Notes: generated by a model from the sequence alone, not told the origin. 64,000 nucleotides of DNA from Pseudomonas sp. RIT-PI-q (GCF_001297125.1 NZ_LHPC01000023.1:52793-116792); one strand, 5' to 3'. Positions 45,692 through 55,224 are shown, numbered from the stretch's first letter. A program made the numbers and translations.

Positions 45692-46867
45692 ATGTCCTCA
45701 CCCATACCTGAACTGCTTGAAGTTCAAGATGAAATTCAGCAGATACGCCATTTGATTCACTCCCGTCCAGAGTTGGGCTACGAGGAGTACCTGACCAGCG
45801 ATCTGGTGGCGGAACGGCTGACCTCATGGGGTTACGAAGTGACCCGAGGGATCGCCAAGACCGGCGTCGTCGCGGTGCTGACCCGAGGAAGCGGAACTCG
45901 CAAGATCGGGCTGCGTGCCGACATGGATGCCTTACCGATCCATGAAGACACGCACCTTCCCTATCGCAGCCAGGTCGACGGAAAAATGCATGCCTGTGGC
46001 CATGATGGCCATACGGCGATGCTGCTGGGGGCTGCCTATGCCCTGGCAAAGCGAAGTCTCTTCGATGGCACGCTCACCTTGATTTTTCAACCCGCGGAAG
46101 AAGGCTTGGCCGGGGCGCGCCAGATGATCAGGGAAGGCGTACTCGAGCAGTTTCCCTGTGACGCACTGTTCGCCCTGCATAACATGCCGGGCTACAAGAC
46201 CGGGACCTTCGGTTTTCGTCCGGGCGCCTTCATGGCATCGGCCGATCAGGTCGATGTGACCATTCGGGGGAAGGGCGGGCATGGTGCGATGCCCCATCTG
46301 ACCGTCGACCCGATCGTGGTGTGCGCAAGCATCATCATGGCCTTGCAGACGTTGGTCTCCAGAACCGTCTCTCCTCAGGAGATGAGTGTCATCACCGTGG
46401 GCGCGATCCATGCTGGTCGGGCGTCCAATGTGATCCCGGACAGCGCGCACATGCTCATCTCGGTGCGCGCGCTGAATCAGCAAGTTCGCGATCAGCTCGA
46501 GATCGATATCACTCGCGTGATCGAGTCGCAAGCGACCAGTTACGGCGCCACCGCAGAGATCAAATACAGCGCGGATTATCCCTTGCTGGTGAACGATCCC
46601 GCCGCGACGGCATTTGCCGCAAGCGTGGCGCGGGACTGGCTGGGCGATGCCGAGGTCCTGGAAAACGTCACCCCCTTTAACGGCAGCGAAGACTTCGCTT
46701 ATTTCCTGCAGGAGCGGCCGGGCTGTTACCTGATTCTGGGCAATGGAGACGGGGAAGGGGGCTGCATGATCCATGATCCCCGATACGACTTTAACGACGA
46801 AATACTCATGCGCGGCGCGGAATATTGGGTCCGTCTGGCCGAGTGCTTTCTTAATAAAGATTCATGA
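45692..46867 (+). CDS. M20-family amidohydrolase (hippurate hydrolase-like)
   Basis: A 391-residue metallo-amidohydrolase. The start at 45692 follows TAGGAG; a TTG seven codons earlier was rejected. Metal ligands are recognisable in GLRADMDALPIHE, HACGHDGHTAML and FQPAEEGLAGARQM, with the dimerisation domain in between and a C-terminal GSEDFAYFLQERPGCYLILGN. The family cleaves N-acyl amino acids or indole-type conjugates. Placed between two amino-acid binding-protein genes, it likely releases the free amino acid from an imported N-acyl compound. Confidence 0.9.
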   Translation: MSSPIPELLEVQDEIQQIRHLIHSRPELGYEEYLTSDLVAERLTSWGYEVTRGIAKTGVVAVLTRGSGTRKIGLRADMDALPIHEDTHLPYRSQVDGKMHACGHDGHTAMLLGAAYALAKRSLFDGTLTLIFQPAEEGLAGARQMIREGVLEQFPCDALFALHNMPGYKTGTFGFRPGAFMASADQVDVTIRGKGGHGAMPHLTVDPIVVCASIIMALQTLVSRTVSPQEMSVITVGAIHAGRASNVIPDSAHMLISVRALNQQVRDQLEIDITRVIESQATSYGATAEIKYSADYPLLVNDPAATAFAASVARDWLGDAEVLENVTPFNGSEDFAYFLQERPGCYLILGNGDGEGGCMIHDPRYDFNDEILMRGAEYWVRLAECFLNKDS

Positions 46868-46897
46868 AATATCAACCCCGTAGAGCGAGGCTTTGAC

Positions 46898-47674
46898 ATG
46901 AACAAGAAAGTTGCATCAGCACTTACCCTGGCATCCCTCTTCGTTGCACTCGGCGCCGAAGCCGAGCCCACTCTGAGGTTCGGTGTAGACCCAAGCTATC
47001 CGCCTTTCGAGAAGAAGATGCCTGATGGGTCCCTGAGTGGATTCGACATCGATCTCGGGGAGGCCATCTGCGCGAACCTGCAAGTCAAGTGCGTATGGGT
47101 CGAGCAGAACTTTGACTCCATGATCCCTGCGTTGAAGGCCAAGAAGTTCGACGCCATTCTCTCGGCATTCAGCGCTACGCCCGTGCGCCGTCAGCAGGTG
47201 GACTTCACCAACAAGATTTACGTGGCCCCGTCTGCATTGATTGCAAAAACCGATTCCGGGATTCTGCCGGATGACGACTCGTTGAAAGGCAAGTCGGTCG
47301 GGGTCATCCAGGGTTCATTGCAGGAAGCGTACGCAAAAAGCGTGTGGGCCCCGAAAGGCGCTCAAATTCAGTCTTACCAAACTCAGGATCAGATCTTTCA
47401 GGACCTGATCACAGGTCGCCTGCAAGCCTCTTTCCAGGCGGCGGTTCAAGGCGATATCGGTTTACTGCAAACGCCTCGAGGCACTGGTTACGCGTTTGCC
47501 GGGCCACCGATAACGGACAAGAGCATTATCGGAGACGGTGTCGCGATCGGCGTGCGAAAAGGTCAGGACGACCTGGTGCAGAAAATCAACGCGTCGATCG
47601 TCGCGATCCGGCAGTCAGGTGAATACGACAAAATCGCCAGCAGATACTTCAGCTTCAATGTCTACGGCGACTGA
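46898..47674 (+). CDS. ABC transporter substrate-binding protein (HisJ/ArtJ family), copy 2
   Basis: A 258-residue periplasmic binding protein with signal peptide (SALTLASLFVALGAEAEP). It shares the layout and many motifs of the copy at 42556, such as LRFGVDPSYPPFEKKMPDGS and KCVWVEQNFDSMIPALKAKKFD. No second permease set accompanies it. It presumably feeds the same transporter with a related ligand and closes the oxygenase-importer-amidohydrolase cluster. Confidence 0.9.
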   Translation: MNKKVASALTLASLFVALGAEAEPTLRFGVDPSYPPFEKKMPDGSLSGFDIDLGEAICANLQVKCVWVEQNFDSMIPALKAKKFDAILSAFSATPVRRQQVDFTNKIYVAPSALIAKTDSGILPDDDSLKGKSVGVIQGSLQEAYAKSVWAPKGAQIQSYQTQDQIFQDLITGRLQASFQAAVQGDIGLLQTPRGTGYAFAGPPITDKSIIGDGVAIGVRKGQDDLVQKINASIVAIRQSGEYDKIASRYFSFNVYGD

Positions 47675-47955
47675 TCCTGTCGCGCAAGAGCAGGCGGATA
47701 TCCGGATGTTCGCCTGTTCCAGTTCCTCACCCATTGCTGAAACGGTATCGAAACGCGCCGCGTCGTGCGAGCAATCAGGCCTGCGCCTCGCCTGGGAACG
47801 CCGGCAGCCCGTACGTCAACGCAAGTTCCAAGGCCGGTTACAAGGGGTATAACTATCAGAACAAAAGGCGGGTCACCCAGAGTAGGCCCTTCAACGGCAG
47901 CGCCCGGGCCAGGCGCCCCAGGCCTGATCGGCGCCTGCGGCGCGGGAGCGATGTA

Positions 47956-48765
47956 ATGAGTTCCAGAGCATGGCGATGGGCTCGCAAGAGCCTTCTTGGC
48001 TGCATGGAGCTGGCCTTGCTGGTCGCTCCACTGTGCGCCAGCGCCATGTTCAAGTGCCAAGCCAGGGACGGAGCCATCAGCTACACCAGCCAAGCCATCG
48101 CCAGCGCCCGCTGCACTCGCCTGAATGGCATGGCGGGCGCCGGTGTCGGCGGCGCCAACGCAATGGCCCTGCCACGGGTTGTGCAGGACGACAACTCAGG
48201 CGCGGTGCGGATTCGGGTGTGGACCTTCATCCACAAGGGTATTCGTCAATATGTGAGCCGGCGCCCCGTCGGGATCTCCGCACGGGTCGATGTCCTTGAG
48301 CTCTATTACATCAAGGGCTGCTATCTGTGCATGGCGCCGAAGGATTTCAAGGTCACCTCACTGCGCCTGGACACCCAATCCTATCGGCGGGAGATCGAAG
48401 CCGCTTCGAGTCAATATGGTGTCGACCGGGCGCTGGTCCGCGCCGTGATACATGCCGAATCGGCGTTTCGCCCCAATGCCATTTCCGAAGCCGGCGCCCA
48501 GGGGCTGAGGCAGTTGATGCCCGCCACTGCCGAGCGCTTCGCCGTGGACGATCCGTTTGACGCACGACAGAATATTCGTGGCGGCGTGCGCTACCTGGCC
48601 TGGCTCCTCAAGCGCTTCAACGGCAACCAGATGCTGGCGTTGGCAGGTTACAACGCCGGAGAAGCGTCCGTGGTCGAGTACAACGGGGTGCCTCCCTACG
48701 CCGAGACGCAATCCTACGTCACCCTCGTGCAGTCCTTGACCGAACGCTACCGCAACCATCGCTAG
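47956..48765 (+). CDS. Lytic transglycosylase (SLT domain)
   Basis: A 269-residue exported cell-wall enzyme. The start at 47956 follows CGGGAG. After a signal-like segment (LLGCMELALLVAPLCASA), an N-terminal DUF4124-like part (MFKCQARDGAISYTSQ) precedes the SLT domain at about 140-265. That domain holds the catalytic Glu in VIHAESAFRPNAISEAGAQG, LRQLMPATAERF, and the substrate motif ALAGYNAGEASVVEY. The usual GLMQLMP is GLRQLMP here. It cleaves peptidoglycan glycan strands. Confidence 0.9.
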   Translation: MSSRAWRWARKSLLGCMELALLVAPLCASAMFKCQARDGAISYTSQAIASARCTRLNGMAGAGVGGANAMALPRVVQDDNSGAVRIRVWTFIHKGIRQYVSRRPVGISARVDVLELYYIKGCYLCMAPKDFKVTSLRLDTQSYRREIEAASSQYGVDRALVRAVIHAESAFRPNAISEAGAQGLRQLMPATAERFAVDDPFDARQNIRGGVRYLAWLLKRFNGNQMLALAGYNAGEASVVEYNGVPPYAETQSYVTLVQSLTERYRNHR

Positions 48766-48772
48766 TACCGTA

Positions 48773-48842
48773 GGGCGCATAACCCACAATAGGTAATACG
48801 CCGGCCCCTCCACGGCGGATACCGCTGGCGCGTTATCCGCCC
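48773..48842. repeat. Imperfect palindromic repeat
   Basis: GGGCGCATAAC near 48773 and the facing GCGTTATCCGCCC ending at 48842 form a long imperfect inverted repeat, of the type often dispersed in pseudomonad genomes. No gene lies between 48766 and 49009. Confidence 0.45.
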
Positions 48843-49009
48843 AACGAAAGCAATCAGGTTCCGCGCTCGATCAATACGCCGGGCGGGGAATGGCTCAACC
48901 GAACTTCCATGCTCACCGGTTGAATCCACAACCCATTGCTGCCGGTGGCGACATCGAAGGCATACAGCGTGAGAAAGCTAGGGCGTAAAGCCCTAGCGGA
49001 TAGCAGATA

Positions 49010-49249
49010 TCACTTTTTCTTTTTCGCCGGCTTGTCTGCCTTGTCTGATTTCTTGGCCTTTTCTGGCTTGCTATCAGCTTTTTTTGCAGATTTCTTTGGC
49101 TCGACATCTTTTTTCTTGTCTTTCTTGTCGGAAGATTTCGAAAGAGCCGACGCCGCCGCTGATTTCTTGACCGGTGATGACTTTTTGTCTTTCAAATCCT
49201 TGCTGGCTTTTGAAGACACACCTTTGCTTTGCTTCTCGTCTTTAGCCAT
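49010..49249 (-). CDS. Lys/Ser/Ala-rich small basic protein
   Basis: A 79-residue, highly charged, low-complexity protein starting MAKDEKQSKGVSSKASKD and ending in a run of lysines (AKKKK). The start at 49249 has a GAGGTGG ribosome-binding site. Composition is close to the histone-H1-like tails of AlgP-type proteins, which bind DNA nonspecifically. It is a stand-alone gene. It could be a nucleoid-associated or stress-disorder protein; there is no structural domain to test this by eye. Confidence 0.6.
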   Translation of the reverse strand: MAKDEKQSKGVSSKASKDLKDKKSSPVKKSAAASALSKSSDKKDKKKDVEPKKSAKKADSKPEKAKKSDKADKPAKKKK

Positions 49250-49433
49250 GTTGACCACCTCTTGGAGTCTGCCGGTATTGGCACATTGCCTGTGGGAATC
49301 TCCACACGCTGATCATTAGGCGAGCGCGTCCAAAAGCCGTTCAAACTTTTTTGATGCGTCGAGATGGGTTTCGGCTGATACGTCGACAGGTACTGAAGGT
49401 TGGACGGTCTATTTCGCTGTCTGACCGAGGTTT

Positions 49434-50606
49434 TTAAATTTGGATGTTCGGAAAGTGGACATCGAACGTCGTGCCTTCCTCGGCGCTTGAGCTGACCGCC
49501 ACGTCCCCGCCATGTGACCTGGCGATTTCCCTCACGATGAACAACCCGAGTCCTACGCTACGGGCGTCGCTGTCGGTCGTGCCACGGGTCATAGGCTCGA
49601 ATAAGGTGGCCATCAGCGACGCTGGGATAACCGCACCTTGGTTATGCACCCACACAACGGCTTGATCCTCTTCGATACGTGAAGTAACGATGATCGGCTG
49701 TTTCAAATCACCATAAGCCACGCTGTTAGCCACCAGATTGCCAATAATCTGCTGCGCCCGATCCGCATCAAGGTAAGCACTGCCCGAGCCAACGCGTTGA
49801 TGCAGCAATGTGGCCTCAGGAAACGTAATGCGCAGTTCGTCGACACTCAGGCTGACGAATGCGTGCAGGTCAACCGAAGCAGGCGTGATCGCAATCCCTC
49901 GTCCGACTCTGGCCAAGGTGAAGTCCAACAAGTCGGCAATCATCCGTTCGGCGCGGCTGGCCGACTGGCTGATGTGGCCGAGCATTTTGACGTGTTTGGC
50001 AGTGTGTTCGCCTCGGGCAAGGATGTCAGAGGCCATTTTTATCGCGGTCAGCGGGTTTTTCAGGTCGTGGCTGACGATGGCGACCATTTGTTCGGCGAAC
50101 GTGGCACGACGTTTGGCTTTTTCGTAGGCCGTGTTCAGTTCGCGCTGGGCTTGCTGGAGCGCCGTTTCGGCGGCGGTTTTCTCCCGCAACAAGTCTTCGG
50201 CGATTTTTCGGGCACTGAGCAGTTCACGCTCGTACTTGTCGCGATCGGTGGTTCCGAACAGCGCCAACTCATAAAAGGCGCCGCTGGCATGCTCGCGTCT
50301 TACACCATTGAGCAGCATGGTCACGGAATGTTTGTCTTTGTGCACCAGATCGAGTTTCACCTCGGCCACAGAGCCTTGCATACGCATGAGTGGCGCCCAG
50401 TGGGTTTGATGAAAAATGCGGCCGCCCATGGTCAGCAGGTCCTGGAAACGCCGGCCGATCAACGCGTCGGAGTCGAAGCCTATCCAGTAACTGAACGTCA
50501 GGTTGGCGCGCAGGATCGTGCCGTCCTCTTTCGTCACCACCAGGCCGCAAGGAGCACCTTCAAATAGCGTTTGCGGGTCGGGCAGTGGCGGTTCATCAGT
50601 CGACAT
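49434..50606 (-). CDS. PAS-domain sensor histidine kinase
   Basis: A 390-residue soluble kinase without transmembrane helices. The PAS domain (about 12-125) starts LFEGAPCGLVVTKEDGTILRAN. A coiled-coil linker rich in Glu and Lys (about 125-168) leads to HisKA with His180 in IVSHDLKNPLTAIKM and the ATP-binding domain (NLVANSVAYG, VGLGLFIVREI). No response regulator is adjacent. Its start region overlaps the 3' end of an RsbQ-like hydrolase gene by 11 bases, suggesting joint function. Confidence 0.9.
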   Translation of the reverse strand: MSTDEPPLPDPQTLFEGAPCGLVVTKEDGTILRANLTFSYWIGFDSDALIGRRFQDLLTMGGRIFHQTHWAPLMRMQGSVAEVKLDLVHKDKHSVTMLLNGVRREHASGAFYELALFGTTDRDKYERELLSARKIAEDLLREKTAAETALQQAQRELNTAYEKAKRRATFAEQMVAIVSHDLKNPLTAIKMASDILARGEHTAKHVKMLGHISQSASRAERMIADLLDFTLARVGRGIAITPASVDLHAFVSLSVDELRITFPEATLLHQRVGSGSAYLDADRAQQIIGNLVANSVAYGDLKQPIIVTSRIEEDQAVVWVHNQGAVIPASLMATLFEPMTRGTTDSDARSVGLGLFIVREIARSHGGDVAVSSSAEEGTTFDVHFPNIQI

Positions 50607-51420
50607 CAGTGCCCACCCACGGCGACAGGAAGCTGTCCATGGCTTCGGAACAGGCGCTCGGTGCGCTCATGTGTGGGCAATGACCGACGTTGGCCACTAA
50701 GCAGAGCGTGCTGTTGGGGAGTACAGCCTGCAAGTATTCACCCACGGCGACGGGCGCGATGAGATCGTCGGTGGATTGCAGGATCAGGGTGGGTGTGATC
50801 AGGCCCGCGACGTCCTTGCGGTTGTCCGACATGAATGTCACACGCGCGAATTGCTTGGCGATCTCGGGTTCGGTACGACAGAAACTGTTGGTCAGTTCTT
50901 CGCCCAGCGCCGGTTGCCCGGGCGCACCCATGATCACGGGGGCCATGGTGCTGGACCAGCCGAGGTAGTTGCTGTCGAGGGTGTCGAGCAGGGAATGGAT
51001 GTCTTCGAGTTTGAATCCGCCCACGTAGTCGTCGGCGTCGATGTAGCAGGGCGAAGGGCCAATCATCACGTGAGCGGCAATTTTTCCGGGGGACTGGCGG
51101 TCCACCAAGGCACCAATCATGGCGCTAACGGAGTGGCCAACCAGAATGACCTCGCCAGTGCCGAACTCATCGATGATTTCGCCCAGGTCATGGGCATACC
51201 CGGCCAACGAGTTATATTTTTCCCGATCATACGCGTCCAGATCTGACTGGCCCGCACCGACAAGGTCATACAGTACAACCTTGAAGCGAGGGGTGAAGTG
51301 GTCGAGCAGATAACGCCACATGGTCTGATCGCAGCCAAAGCCGTGGGAAAAGATCAGTGTCGAAGGACCTTCACCCAGCACTTTTATGTTGTTGCGAGAT
51401 TGAAGGTTCATGCGTGTCAT
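50596..51420 (-). CDS. RsbQ-like alpha/beta hydrolase
   Basis: A 274-residue alpha/beta hydrolase of the RsbQ/DWARF14/KAI2 branch. The nucleophile is Ser97 in VGHSVSAMIG, the oxyanion segment is FSHGFGCDQTMWR, Asp is in STDDLIAP and His in VGHCPHMS, so the triad is complete. In Bacillus subtilis RsbQ is the partner of the PAS phosphatase RsbP in energy-stress signalling. Here the partner candidate is the PAS kinase gene that overlaps its stop. The start at 51420 (or three codons later) lacks a strong ribosome-binding site. Confidence 0.85.
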   Translation of the reverse strand: MTRMNLQSRNNIKVLGEGPSTLIFSHGFGCDQTMWRYLLDHFTPRFKVVLYDLVGAGQSDLDAYDREKYNSLAGYAHDLGEIIDEFGTGEVILVGHSVSAMIGALVDRQSPGKIAAHVMIGPSPCYIDADDYVGGFKLEDIHSLLDTLDSNYLGWSSTMAPVIMGAPGQPALGEELTNSFCRTEPEIAKQFARVTFMSDNRKDVAGLITPTLILQSTDDLIAPVAVGEYLQAVLPNSTLCLVANVGHCPHMSAPSACSEAMDSFLSPWVGTDVD

Positions 51421-51748
51421 CCCGGGCGTGCCGAAGGTGTTTTGGCTATCTTCGGCAGTGTAGATAGTGAGGGGGTGTGGTCACGTAGAATAGCTGGATG
51501 GGTATTCAACGTACATTGGCGAACAGAATGCCAACGCTGCTCGGCACTAAAGTCACTTCCAAGGGTCAGTAAATCCTGCGCGACCGTCAGGTCGTCCTGC
51601 ACTGCGCGGACCAACTCCGCACCGGCAATCTGATCAAGGACAGTGAAAGCATGCTCGCCGCCATATAAACAGCAACCACCTCCAGAAGGTTCCGTGAATC
51701 GGGACTCGCCGTACGTTTATCCCTCAATCAAATTCGAAGACTTAAAGC
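51421..51748. other. Intergenic region
   Basis: About 330 bases between the divergent hydrolase and nuclease genes. No supported gene, terminator or operator was recognised. Short frames cross 51540-51670 but have no family features. Confidence 0.4.
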
Positions 51749-52621
51749 ATGCACCTACGCAAAATTGCAGTTGGGCTGTCGGCCCTTGTTTTGCTCTCGA
51801 CCGGGGCCGAAGCCCGCAGTCTGCTGGATCTCCTGAAGCCGCCCGCCCAGCATCATGAACAAGCATCCCGTTCAGGCTCGATCAGCCAGAACGCGGCCTT
51901 GGACCTCTATTCAAACAAACAGAAACAGGCCTCGTTTGACGGCTGCGCGGATTTGTTTCCGGCAGCCAAACCGATCAACACGGCCACTGTGCCTGCAACC
52001 ATGAAACCCCTTGCCCTGTGTTCCGATAACTTCGCGGTGCTGTACTCGCAAACCAGCAAGACGCCGCTGGTGGTGGTCGAACGCCTTAATGCAGCGCAAC
52101 TGCAGGATGCCAAAGGGGAGGAGCGCACCAATCAATTCTATCCGGACCCACGCATCCCCAAGAGTGGGCGGGCAGAGTTGAGCGACTACCGTAGCCAGCA
52201 TCCGGCCGTGGACCGTGGCCATCAATCCCCGGCGGCCGATGCACCGAACCCCAATGCGATGGCGCAATCCTTTGCGCTGTCGAACATGGTGCCGCAAGAC
52301 CCGACCAACAATCGCAAGATCTGGAGCAAGGTCGAGTCTGATGTCAGGAAGTTTGCCAAGCGCGCCGATGGCAATGTGTTTGTCTTTACCGGCCCACTCT
52401 TTGACTCAGGCCACAACACCATTGGCGACAACAAGGTCTGGGTGCCGACCCGCCTGTTCAAGCTGGTTTACGACGCCTCGTCCCAACGGGCCTGGGCCTA
52501 CGTATTGCCCAACGCAGAAACCCGTATTGAGAAACCGATGGACTACGACGCTTTCGTGAAAAGTACCGGGCTCAAATTGCTCGGGAATCTACCGGTCACG
52601 GGTTCCGTCGGGCGCTCTTGA
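51749..52621 (+). CDS. Exported DNA/RNA non-specific endonuclease
   Basis: A 290-residue secreted nuclease of the NucA/EndA beta-beta-alpha-metal family. The signal peptide is LRKIAVGLSALVLLSTGAEA. The catalytic motif is DRGHQ (His158), with the metal-binding Asn in SNMVPQDPTNNRKIW, both characteristic. Such extracellular nucleases digest extracellular DNA for nutrients or trim biofilm DNA. It is monocistronic. Confidence 0.9.
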   Translation: MHLRKIAVGLSALVLLSTGAEARSLLDLLKPPAQHHEQASRSGSISQNAALDLYSNKQKQASFDGCADLFPAAKPINTATVPATMKPLALCSDNFAVLYSQTSKTPLVVVERLNAAQLQDAKGEERTNQFYPDPRIPKSGRAELSDYRSQHPAVDRGHQSPAADAPNPNAMAQSFALSNMVPQDPTNNRKIWSKVESDVRKFAKRADGNVFVFTGPLFDSGHNTIGDNKVWVPTRLFKLVYDASSQRAWAYVLPNAETRIEKPMDYDAFVKSTGLKLLGNLPVTGSVGRS

Positions 52622-52748
52622 GGGCGTCACTCCTCGAATGTCCTGCATTCATCGCTCCGGCCCGGACGCGATTCGCAAGCCCCTGACACCTTGGTATTTG
52701 CGCTCATCGTGGCCGGACGATGAGCTCTAAAAATTAATGACGTAAACA

Positions 52749-52776
52749 TCAATATTGAAATTCGTCTCAATATTGA
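52749..52776. promoter_or_regulatory. Twin palindromic operators upstream of the hydroxylase gene
   Basis: Two identical perfect palindromes TCAATATTGA lie at 52749-52758 and 52767-52776, 18 bases centre to centre, 68 bases before the start of the hydroxylase. They differ from the TGAACAC-type operators at 55225 and 55357 and may serve the TetR protein encoded at 54505. Confidence 0.65.
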
Positions 52777-52843
52777 ATACCTTGACCCTGCCTGACGCTG
52801 AGACCTGCGCGCCTCACGACTTCAATCACAACAAGGGCTCGAG

Positions 52844-54502
52844 ATGAACAACAACAAGAAAGTTTCCCAATTGCCTCCCTCCGTCGTCGACGTGCTGGTC
52901 GTCGGTAACGGGCCGGTAGGTGCAACAATCGCGGCGCTGCTCGGCCGCTATGGGGTAACGACCCTGGTGCTGGACAAGGCCCACGAGGTCGTACTGATGC
53001 CTCGCGCCATTGCCCTGGACAACGAGGCGCTGCGTATCCTGCAACTCGCCGGTTTGTCGGAAGACGCTTTCGAGAAAATCGTTATCCCTGAAGTGAAAAT
53101 GCACTCCCCGGTACTCGGGCAGTTCGGTCGCGCCAATACTGAGGGGTGCATCGACGGCCATCCGAAACTGGTGACGTTCTATCAACCCGACCTCGAACAC
53201 GCGATGCGCAGTCAGGTCTCCCGGCTGAAGTCAGTGACCAGTCTTGGTGGTTTCGAGCTTGAGAGCCTGGTCGAGGAGCCGGATGGCGTCGTCGCCTCCG
53301 TGCGGGATCAGAATGGGCAATCGCATGCTGTTCGCGCCCAGTATATGGTCGGTGCGGATGGCGCAAGCTCCAGGGTCAGGGCACTGATTGGCCAGGAGTT
53401 CGAAGGGCAGACCTATGCGGAGGATTGGCTGATTGTCGATGTCATGAATCGGCATCAATCAGCGATTGATCACATTGAGTTTCTCTGCAATCCGCGGCGC
53501 CCGACGCCGCACATGCCGGCGCCCGGCGGCAGGGAGCGTTGGGAGTTCATGCTGCAACCCGGTGAATCCCGGGAAGAGCTGGAAAGCCCGGAAAGCATCG
53601 CCCGGTTAATCGCACCATGGATCAACCCGCAGGAGTTGCAAATCGAGCGCAAGGCGGTGTATCGATTCCACGCGCGCTGTTGCAATAGATTCAGCAAGGG
53701 ACGCGTCTTCCTCGCCGGCGACGCGGCGCACATCACCCCACCCTTTGTCGGGCAAGGCCTCGTCGCGGGACTTCGCGACGGTGCCAACCTTGCCTGGAAA
53801 CTGGCCTGGGTCCTTCGCGGTCATGCCGCGCCGGCAATACTCGATACCTATGACGTAGAGCGCCGCCCCCATGCCCAGGCGATGATCAATCTGGCGAAAC
53901 TCATGGGCCGAATGGTGATGCCCAAGAACAAGCTCGCCGCGTTCTTTATCCACGGCCTGATGCGCACGCTGGCGTTGACTGCCGCTACCAGGAAGTACTT
54001 CGAACAGTTGGACATCAAGCCGAAGAACACTTTCAAGCACGGTCTATTCGTGCAGCATCGTCGGGGCGACACGCTGGTACGTGGCAGCCTGTTTCCCCAA
54101 ACCTGGATTCGCAACATGCAAAAGCAGATCAAACTGAGCGACGATGCACTGGGAGACAACCTGACCCTGGTTGGATTCGGCGTTGACCCGTTGTCACTGT
54201 TAACCACTGATCAGATCGTTTCCTGGGAAAAGATGGGCGGTCACTTCCTGGAAGTCAGAACACGCGGACAACGCTCCGGCGGCCGCTGTGACTTCATCGA
54301 AGACATGAACCATGACATCCTGCCGCTGGCCCCTAAAGGAACGCTCGTCGCGGTTCGCCCCGACCGTATCATCATGCACCACGCCCCTGGCGCAGAGGCA
54401 GCCAGTCTCCTGCGTGACTGCCGGGCGCTGCTGGTTAGCGAAGACACCACGCCTGACAGCGTTTCCGTTACCATCAACGAGCCCACTCGATTACGAGCTT
54501 GA
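52844..54502 (+). CDS. FAD-dependent aromatic hydroxylase (MhpA-like)
   Basis: A 552-residue class A flavin monooxygenase. The FAD-binding GxGxxG motif is VVGNGPVGATIAALL near residue 22, the DG motif is VGADGASSRVRALIGQ, and the second FAD motif GD is in FLAGDAAHITPPFVGQG. Length and sequence resemble 3-(3-hydroxyphenyl)propionate/3-hydroxycinnamate hydroxylase, which makes a catechol by ortho-hydroxylation for ring cleavage. It starts the ring-degradation cluster; an upstream pair of palindromes marks its promoter. Confidence 0.88.
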   Translation: MNNNKKVSQLPPSVVDVLVVGNGPVGATIAALLGRYGVTTLVLDKAHEVVLMPRAIALDNEALRILQLAGLSEDAFEKIVIPEVKMHSPVLGQFGRANTEGCIDGHPKLVTFYQPDLEHAMRSQVSRLKSVTSLGGFELESLVEEPDGVVASVRDQNGQSHAVRAQYMVGADGASSRVRALIGQEFEGQTYAEDWLIVDVMNRHQSAIDHIEFLCNPRRPTPHMPAPGGRERWEFMLQPGESREELESPESIARLIAPWINPQELQIERKAVYRFHARCCNRFSKGRVFLAGDAAHITPPFVGQGLVAGLRDGANLAWKLAWVLRGHAAPAILDTYDVERRPHAQAMINLAKLMGRMVMPKNKLAAFFIHGLMRTLALTAATRKYFEQLDIKPKNTFKHGLFVQHRRGDTLVRGSLFPQTWIRNMQKQIKLSDDALGDNLTLVGFGVDPLSLLTTDQIVSWEKMGGHFLEVRTRGQRSGGRCDFIEDMNHDILPLAPKGTLVAVRPDRIIMHHAPGAEAASLLRDCRALLVSEDTTPDSVSVTINEPTRLRA

Positions 54503-54504
54503 TC

Positions 54505-55152
54505 ATGCATTCCCCCAATCTTCCTTTAGAAGCGACTGCGCCAGAACCTCTCACGAGAGGCCACAAGAAACGTGAGCGCACCCGCCGCGGCCTGGTGGAC
54601 GCGGCATTGCGACTTGTCGCACGTAAGGAAGTGGGGGAGATCGCATTGCTCGAGGTCGCCGCGGAAGCCGCGGTGTCCAACGGCACCATCTACAACTATT
54701 TTCGAACGCGCGACGAAGTACTGGAAGCGGTGGGCATCGCCATGGCCGCCGAGTTTTCTGACGCCATTTCTGTCTTGAACGCGGACGTACAGTGTGGCGC
54801 GCAGCGGCTTTCGATTGGCGTACGCATGTTTGTGTGCCGGGCCGCCGCTGACCATCAGTGGGCCAATGCGCTGCTGCGCATCATCCATTTCGACCAGGCA
54901 ATGCGCTCGCGTCTGGCTGGCCATGTACTGGGCGATCTGCGTGACGGGCTGCGTGCGGGCATTTTTGCTTACGTGGACGAAGGGGTGGCCTTGGACATGG
55001 TATTGTCATGCACCACCGGCGCCATGCGCGCTGTTGTCGAGGGGCGTGCAGTGGCGGAGCACGATCTGCGGATCGCCGAAATGGTTCTCCAGGCGCTGGG
55101 CGTAACACCTGCCAAAGCCAGGAAAATCGCCGGAAAACCGCTACCCGCCTGA
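54505..55152 (+). CDS. TetR-family regulator (first of two)
   Basis: A 215-residue regulator starting two bases after the hydroxylase stop, so co-transcribed with it. The HTH region reads ALLEVAAEAAVSNGTIYNYFRTRDEVLEAV. The C-terminal ligand domain is of acyl-CoA/aromatic-sensing type by layout only. It may recognise the TCAATATTGA pair in front of the hydroxylase, giving autogenous control. Confidence 0.88.
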   Translation: MHSPNLPLEATAPEPLTRGHKKRERTRRGLVDAALRLVARKEVGEIALLEVAAEAAVSNGTIYNYFRTRDEVLEAVGIAMAAEFSDAISVLNADVQCGAQRLSIGVRMFVCRAAADHQWANALLRIIHFDQAMRSRLAGHVLGDLRDGLRAGIFAYVDEGVALDMVLSCTTGAMRAVVEGRAVAEHDLRIAEMVLQALGVTPAKARKIAGKPLPA

Positions 55153-55224
55153 TCCCCGCGACCTCCTTTTTGCACACGCCACCGGTGCCCATCGGTGGCC
55201 CTGTGCGCCATTTCGACAGGTTAT

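Noticed and set aside
51540..51670. A short frame before the nuclease gene
   Set aside because: No ribosome-binding site, no family features, and the surrounding sequence has no coding bias.
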